Assembly: GCA_014773175.1 (NCBI GenBank)
Contig: VXCM01001396.1
Span: forward strand, 124,001 to 188,000
DNA length: 64,000 nt
Source: Lucifuga dentata
Taxonomy: Eukaryota; Chordata; Actinopteri; Ophidiiformes; Bythitidae
Direction of reading: 5' to 3'
The notes beneath the pieces are model-generated. The model was not told the origin of the DNA, did not search any database, and saw only the letters and a program-made list of their open reading frames with translations. The first letter of the stretch is position 1, and every line of letters begins with the position of its first letter. Both the position numbers and the translations under genes were made by a program. Positions 38,740-46,335 of this stretch are shown in pieces.

Positions 38740-41700
38740 GCAAAGAGCTGATAAGTATGAGGGTGTGTGATGATCCAGGCTGACACAGCAGCATTGCATT
38801 TAGCTGAAAAGGTTTATTCGACAGTATATAAATTGTGTATATTTTAAAATCTCGAAGGTACAGCTCAATGTAAGTCTAAATCAAAAAAATGATTTGAGAT
38901 TCAACACATCACCTGTCTCATGCAGTTACACTGTTTGAGATTGTTTAGATTGCATTTGAGTTTAGGCAGCTGTGGTGAAAGTCCAGCAATATGTTGAAAT
39001 ATAAATCAAGACGTGGGGTTGGGCTTTGTTATAAAATTCTATATAGTAAATCCAAACACGGAAAAGAAATTTTGTGTTATACACATAAATATATGATGAT
39101 TCAGTTCTAGTTAGCCATTAGGTTGTTAGCATAAGGTTACAATTGCAAGAAAAACTGAAAGTGAAAATTTCCTTTGCAGAATCTGGATAGTAATAAAGGG
39201 TCACCACAGTTTTAAACAAATGTAATAGTCCACCACTCTGACCTCCAAAGCTATACTTTTTACAGCACTATTCATCTTTTTCTTGGGAAATACATTTGTC
39301 ACTTTTTTCATGATGCACCTTATTCCAATGCCAAGTCACTTGATGGTGGAAACAGCACAAACAGGACGTTCTTTACCGTAGCAATTTTCTTCGTCAAAAA
39401 TAACTTTATTGTAAGACTAATGCACACACTGGTGGTCCCAAATGACAGCAGGGGGTATCTGAAAATTTTGAGCATCAGTATCAAAAATTCCAGTGGTGTG
39501 GTAATAGTAAACTGCACACAGCAAGCTTATGTTTATCAACCTTTCCTGTGTGTTGAGTGTTGTGGTGTTGCATTTAAGGACTTCTTTTTGGGTTTGTTTG
39601 GTTTTTTTTTTACCCATGCTTTTATCTAGAATTCTATTCATAAAAATGCATCATATAAACATAACACTCTTGTAAACATGGCACTCTAAACCATCTTTTC
39701 CAAAAACCTTTTACTGATATGCATTTAATGAGTGACGAGCAGCCTAACCACCGAGACTGGAAAACTTCTGAAGCTCCATAGCAGGTTATGGCCCAAAGAA
39801 TTTTTTTTTACAGCTATACAAACAACTTTGCCTGATGATGTTTTCAAAGACAGTGAAGGGTAAAAAATAGTGAATCATTTAAATATCAACATCCCAAAAT
39901 TATAAGGTGCAAAATGAATAAACCGCACACAGCATGCTTGTGTTTACAAAGGTGGCTAGAATAATCCTAAAGAGCTGCAGAACGAGAGACGCACTGATGA
40001 GTTCAGCTTTCTGCAAATTGAGTGCTTGCTTGTTTCAATTTGTCACATCCTCTGAAGGTAATGAAGAACATTTACAATAAGGAGGTCCTTAGGATGGTTA
40101 ATGCCATTTTGGATTGTTCTGATCACCCCCTGCAGAAGGAATTTGAGCTCCTGCCTTCTGGCCACCATTTCAGGATGCCTCCTAGGAGGACTAAGAAACA
40201 TAAAGTCTCCTTTGTTTCTGTGGCTATTGATAGGCTTAACAGGAATTAGCCCTGACACATACATGATTTTTTATGACATTTAAGTTCATTTGTTGACTCG
40301 GGTTTTTAATGCCTTTTGTCTTACTGTCTTGTTGTTCTTCTTGTCTGGCTGCAGATGTTATGTTTGTGATTTGGTTATTTATATTACCAGTACTTGTGTA
40401 TTTATCTTAAAACCTGGCTGCAAACCAAATTTCCCCTAGCACACAATAAAGATCTGAACTTGAACTTGAACTTATGTCAGTGATATATGGATGAATTAAG
40501 TAACTGTCTTAATGAGGACAGAAGGGAGAGATTTCTCTATTATAGCTATGATAGTGCTTTTTTAATACAAGGCTTGGTTGGTGTTACTTTAAGGACAGGA
40601 ATTACACTTTCATAAAAAGATCAAGCTCATACTGTTCTGTATCCTCACAACTCATCTCTACAATTAATTCATATTCAAACTTTTCCAGTGTTAATCACAC
40701 AAAAACTTTTGGAGAATATTTGTGGATATACTGTAGCTTTTCAAGTTATTCGGGAAACTATGTAGATACACCATATCGAAGGCCTGCTATTATATGATGC
40801 AGCAGATGAAGAAACAGGATGCAAAAATGACTTGTAGAGACATCTCACAGCTCATCATTTCTCTCACATCAATATGCAGGCACATGGACAGACAGACAGA
40901 ACTGGTAATAGTCATTGTCACCAAGTTACCCAAAAGGTCTGTAAGTAAGAGGATGGACATAAAGGGACAAGACTGGTAGGGCCAGCAGACAATAGACAGA
41001 AAAACACATTGAACTAATCTTGAAGATAATATATAACAAGAGTGATCAGTTATTTGTTCAAGCAACAGCAGTTCATTACTCTTTCACACAATCTCCTGGG
41101 CAGCTGACTTTCCCCAACTCATATAACAAGCTGTGATGTGAGCTGTTAGCAGCTTTAACCATAATCTTTCCCTAACCTGACGCAAAGTGTTTTAATTACC
41201 TAATATACCTTAACTATGCTGTCCCCTGTGAGCCCACTTGTTTCATGGTTACATGATATGTTTCATAGTTTTGTCTGTATATTCCATACTGAGTCCAGGA
41301 ACATATCTGATGCCAAAAAGCTGTTAGATTTGTCACGCAGCTCTTTATTTTGAAATAAAATTGCTGAAATGGATCGAAAAGCCATAGTTGGCAAAAATTA
41401 AGACAATCTAGCAAGAGATTCCAACATTCGCTGAAGCATCAGTTCAGCAGGTTTTATCCAAATCTTTGACAGATTGATATGGTGTATATAAAGTGATGTA
41501 AACATTATTCCTCACAGTTGTATGAATGGAGTTCATACAATGCAGTTGCAGTTGTATGAATGGTATGAATGCAGTTGTATGAATGATATAAGCTTAAAAG
41601 GTATATGGACAGCAGTGCAGTTTTTAATGTCTCTGCTGTCAGATTATTCCCTACTGTTAAAGGAAAGCATATGTGCCTGGACTTTGTACAATAATTCCAC

Positions 41701-44700
41701 TATGTGACACCTTTTTAAACAAGTGAAAGCATTTCATTTTTGTCAGTAAGAGTTGACGTCTTCTGTGGGACTAAAGCTGAGCCAAACCCAGTTGTCATTC
41801 AGGTTTATTTTATTTATTTAAAGATGGAAGAATTGTTTAATTTTGCCTACAGTGGGCTAGTAGAAGTAATGGGCCATTTGCAGCTGCAGCACAAGAGATT
41901 CAGAATACTGCTCTGCTGCTGTCATAGGGGAAACACTGGAATGATCCTCATTATATGTGTATATGAGTAAGTGCACAGGATTGTTATTTATGAGCTTGGG
42001 TGTGTATGTGCATTTGTGAGTATGTAATGTGCACCTTTAAATTTGTATGTTTAAATGGACCCAAGCTCATGTGCCCCTTTGACCTTCATGCAGGTTTTAT
42101 TTGCAGGTCTGTTGTACAAAGTCTCCAGTGCTCAAACTCTCATTGTTCATACAGCTCCAGCAGCACAGTTTGTCACTCCTTTGGGATTTGAGTTGTTCTA
42201 TACAAACTATTCACCATGTCTGGGTACAGTGTGAGCACACAACCTGATTATCTTCTTCAACTTGTCTAACAGACACTGCAACAGTCCAACAAATCTGTAA
42301 TTTGCGCAAGACCACTGCTGATTTGTTCTGCACAAAATGATATAAAAAGCACACTTCAGTGATCATTTCACAGCTTCTCCCTTGTTTAATTCCAGTCTCT
42401 AGATACACAAACCCATATACACTCAACAATATGTGCATACACACATCTGTAATTAAGCAAATTACTCGTGGGAGTCATAATTCCCCGTTGATTTGTTCCT
42501 TCATTTAAGTATATTAAAGTTTGTTTGCCAGCTCTGGCAACAAAGACAAATCACAGCCACTGGCCACCAAACATGGAGCTGGTCCCACAAGTCTTAAAGC
42601 AATAATTTCTACTTTATTTAATCTTCATTCCCTAGTTTATTAGTTTTAACCCAGTGTGATACACATGACTGAACTAATGAATTAATACTATGTCAAAAAA
42701 AAAAAAAACTGTCAACCAGGCCAAATCTAACTTGAAATGTGGATCGCATGTACAGTATTTGTTTTAGGAGTTCAAACTCTATCAGCATTATGGAACAATA
42801 CTGAAAGCTGTGCAAAATCTATACATAATATCTTGGAAAATGCACCCTTTTTTCCCCTCACCCACAAAATGAATCTCATGCAGCAATAAAAGAAAAATCC
42901 ATTCATACAACAGACTGAATGATGGATGACTGAATTTGAGTGCCCCCACTGGCCCAGAGTCCCACACATTCCTGACATCCCATCACAAGCCCCTGTAGCT
43001 GCTCTAGGTCTTCACCCCTAACCTTGTACAATAGAATTATCATTAACACGTAATTGGAGCTCAATAACTCCTGCAGGCAGTGTAGCTTGCCTGAAGATGA
43101 TGTAGGGAAAGTGGGGCACAAAACCACCGAAGGGCCCTGCGCTAAGCACAGACTGTCTCTAGAAGGCGTTAACAGGAACAGGAAGATACAGACAACACAG
43201 GAGGAAGACAAATATCTAGAAGAGAATGAGTTAGTACACAGAAACAGAGGAGGAAGAGCAAAAACAAGCACAAAGAGTACAGACTCAAAGGGAGAGAGAA
43301 TAGGAAATAAAGAGAATGACAGAGGCAGACCAACATATATTGTACAGATAGAAACAGTGAGGTAATGACAAACATCAGAGACTAAAAACACACTCAGAGG
43401 TCTCCTCCTGCCCTCAGACAGACGCTGGGTGTGGGTGGTTGGCTCTCTGCAGTTATCTGAGGCATGCAGCAAATGCATTCATAGCATAGCACTGAGCCAC
43501 CCACTGCAAACCTGGTGGGCATTCCCCACAGTGGAAAACAGTGTGGACATCTCACTATGCAGCACTGCCACAACTTTGAAAATACTTTATCAATGTGGTT
43601 AAGATGTAACTTTGTTGACTTCATAAACCCCTGTAATCAGTGAAAAAGAATTCTTTTCTGATACTAAACTGTGTAAGACTTGTGGTGATTCAGCACCAAG
43701 CTGTTGTTTGTCTGAACTTGATAGTACACAAGTACAAGAATATGATGGCAGTACAGCTGGTCTTAATGCAAATAAGCCTTTATCACACAGCTAATGCTAA
43801 CATATTCTAAACAGCAAATGAGCTGCAAAACAGATTTATGAGCACATCAGTACATTCAGAGGTCACTTCAGCACATTTGTTCCATACATCTGCTTTTGAC
43901 GTGCTGTCACCACACTGCATTACCTCCATATGAACTGAGACTTTTTAGATGCAAAGTGACTGAGAAAAGGATGTTAGTTGCCACAGTTACACAAGAACTT
44001 CAGGTGTACTTTTGTTAACTCAGACAGTTATTTTGACAAGCGATGTGTTAAGAAAATTGTCAAAAGCCATACAGATTTTTCAAGTCACCAAGTTAAAGTT
44101 TATTCTTGACATTAACTCTGCATGAACGTGCACCCGCATTTGCTACGCAAGTGCTGTTGCTCACAGTCACTTGCATACAAAATAATTGTGAAGGATTAAA
44201 CACTACTCCATCAGGGGGCAATGTGGGGCCTGAAACATAAATTATCTCCCGGTTTATGCCAGAATAAATTAAAAAGTACTTCAGATTTTGCTCAGCAGTG
44301 TAATCAAATATAGTGACAATCAAGGAGGTCAGCATTTTACTTGTTTTAAAAGGTATGCGACGGCACATGAGGTGATTAAAATCTGTCATTCTCCATCAGC
44401 TTTTCTCTTTTATAGTGACTACATCTTGCAAATGTGTAGCAGACTTGCAAAACCAATGCTTCAAATAATCGCATCAATGTGGCAGCCATACATGTAAATG
44501 GAGTTAAAGTAAAGAATAAATCTGGCCGTAGGAATGTAAATAAATCCACAGACTCACATTTTCATATACAAAAGTGACAGATGGTGAATTAGCTTCACCA
44601 ATATGCCTGGCAATAAATGTCTCTACATATTTATAATTACTCAGGGGTGATTATGATGGACACGGTGTAATATACTTTTTCAAAGGCATTATCTCTTTCC

Positions 44701-45425
44701 TACATACGACATTAACTGACATTATGATATATTTCCATAGCATAATCAGGTCAGAACATCACGTCATTTTTTCCTCAATGGCATCAAAGCACAACATATT
44801 CAAGTGAGTAGTGCAAAGCATAATAATTTCATCTACTTTCCTAAAAGATGCAAAAAGTAATTAACCACCTTCTTTTATGAGCACCATGTCCAATTAGCTG
44901 ATTGACACCGTGTCAAATTGATAAATTTTCTGCACCTTTGCCATCTGTAAACATTTACAGATTGCTCAAAAATCATTTTGCAGCACTATTTACTCCTTAT
45001 CTGTAATCCTCAAACTCTGCAGGTGTTCTCAGAAATGTGAGCATACAGGTGCTTTCATGTCACTACAAAACTGATCATTTCTGAGAAATGCTGTTGCTAG
45101 TGCAGAAGTTTAATTAAATCCTAGTCAAGGAACACGGCAGCGGTTACTGTATGAGAGTTTAAAGGATAGGAGGAAGTCCTCATGATTTTTATTGGAATAG
45201 AACCTTAGCCACCTGTCAATCAATGCCAGACAGGCCATTATAAAGCCAGTCGTCTGCACTTGTCCATCTGCTGGCATAAAACACAGACAGACATTTTGTC
45301 TGGATGGCTCTCATCCTCAAGGTTAGACAGTTTTTCACTGAAGCTGCCTGTCATTCATTCTTATATTTTCTCAGCCCCTCCCATTTCTCAGCATTTCATC
45401 TCTCGTGTGATGATTTAATACCAGC

Positions 45426-45464
<39 letters not shown>

Positions 45465-46219
45465 TCCTTCCTGTACTTCTCCTTCCCCCTCTTAGCCAGA
45501 TGAAGTCAGAGTGCAGTTTGGGCATAAACAGCTACCGCAGGCCATCCATGGTGATCTCATTACACAGGCCTGCAGGGGAAACTGTCTTAACCAATTTCAC
45601 AACTATCCTTTCTTAACACCCCTCACCCCCTTCTGGATACATTGAGGTCACGTATAAGCAATTAAATGGTCAATTGTCCAAACAGGATACGAGCTGAAGA
45701 AACAGGAATAATGCAGCAAGCCTGGGCAGCTTCCAATTAAACATCAAAGAACAACATGAATGTCCTCTAATTGTTTTGCATTGCAAATCTCTCAACTGTG
45801 ATGTGACAGCATTAACCCATATTATATCAATAATGGATGAGATGACTAGAGGAAGGACTGAAAAATGCATTATTATGTGACAGCACATTAAGAGACAATA
45901 GTTTTAATTCCCTGAAAACTGAATGTGAATGAGAGCAATAAGAAATGTCAAGAGGAGAATGGAAATCAAAGAAACATATATAGATGCAGACATCTTTAAT
46001 ATACTCTATAGCCCAGCTGGACGCTATCAGAATAAACAATTTTCAACAGATATAATCTAAAAAGGACCACAGTAATTAAAAGTGCAGTTCGGGTGCTCAT
46101 TTCCTGAGCGTAAAGAATGCACAAAAAGGAAATTAACACCACTTTCCACACGATAAAGGCTTGGCAGCTCAATTGTACATCTCTGTGTAACCAGCTGTGT
46201 GAAAACAATGGCAGGATAT

Positions 46220-46267
<48 letters not shown>

Positions 46268-46287
46268 TATGTTCATACCTGAGCTAN

Positions 46288-46335
<48 letters not shown>

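Noticed and set aside
42903..43478. 191-residue minus-strand open frame, longest in the window
   Set aside because: Composition is Leu/Ser/Cys-rich from C/T-rich DNA. No motif, domain or splice support, and it lies within intron 1.
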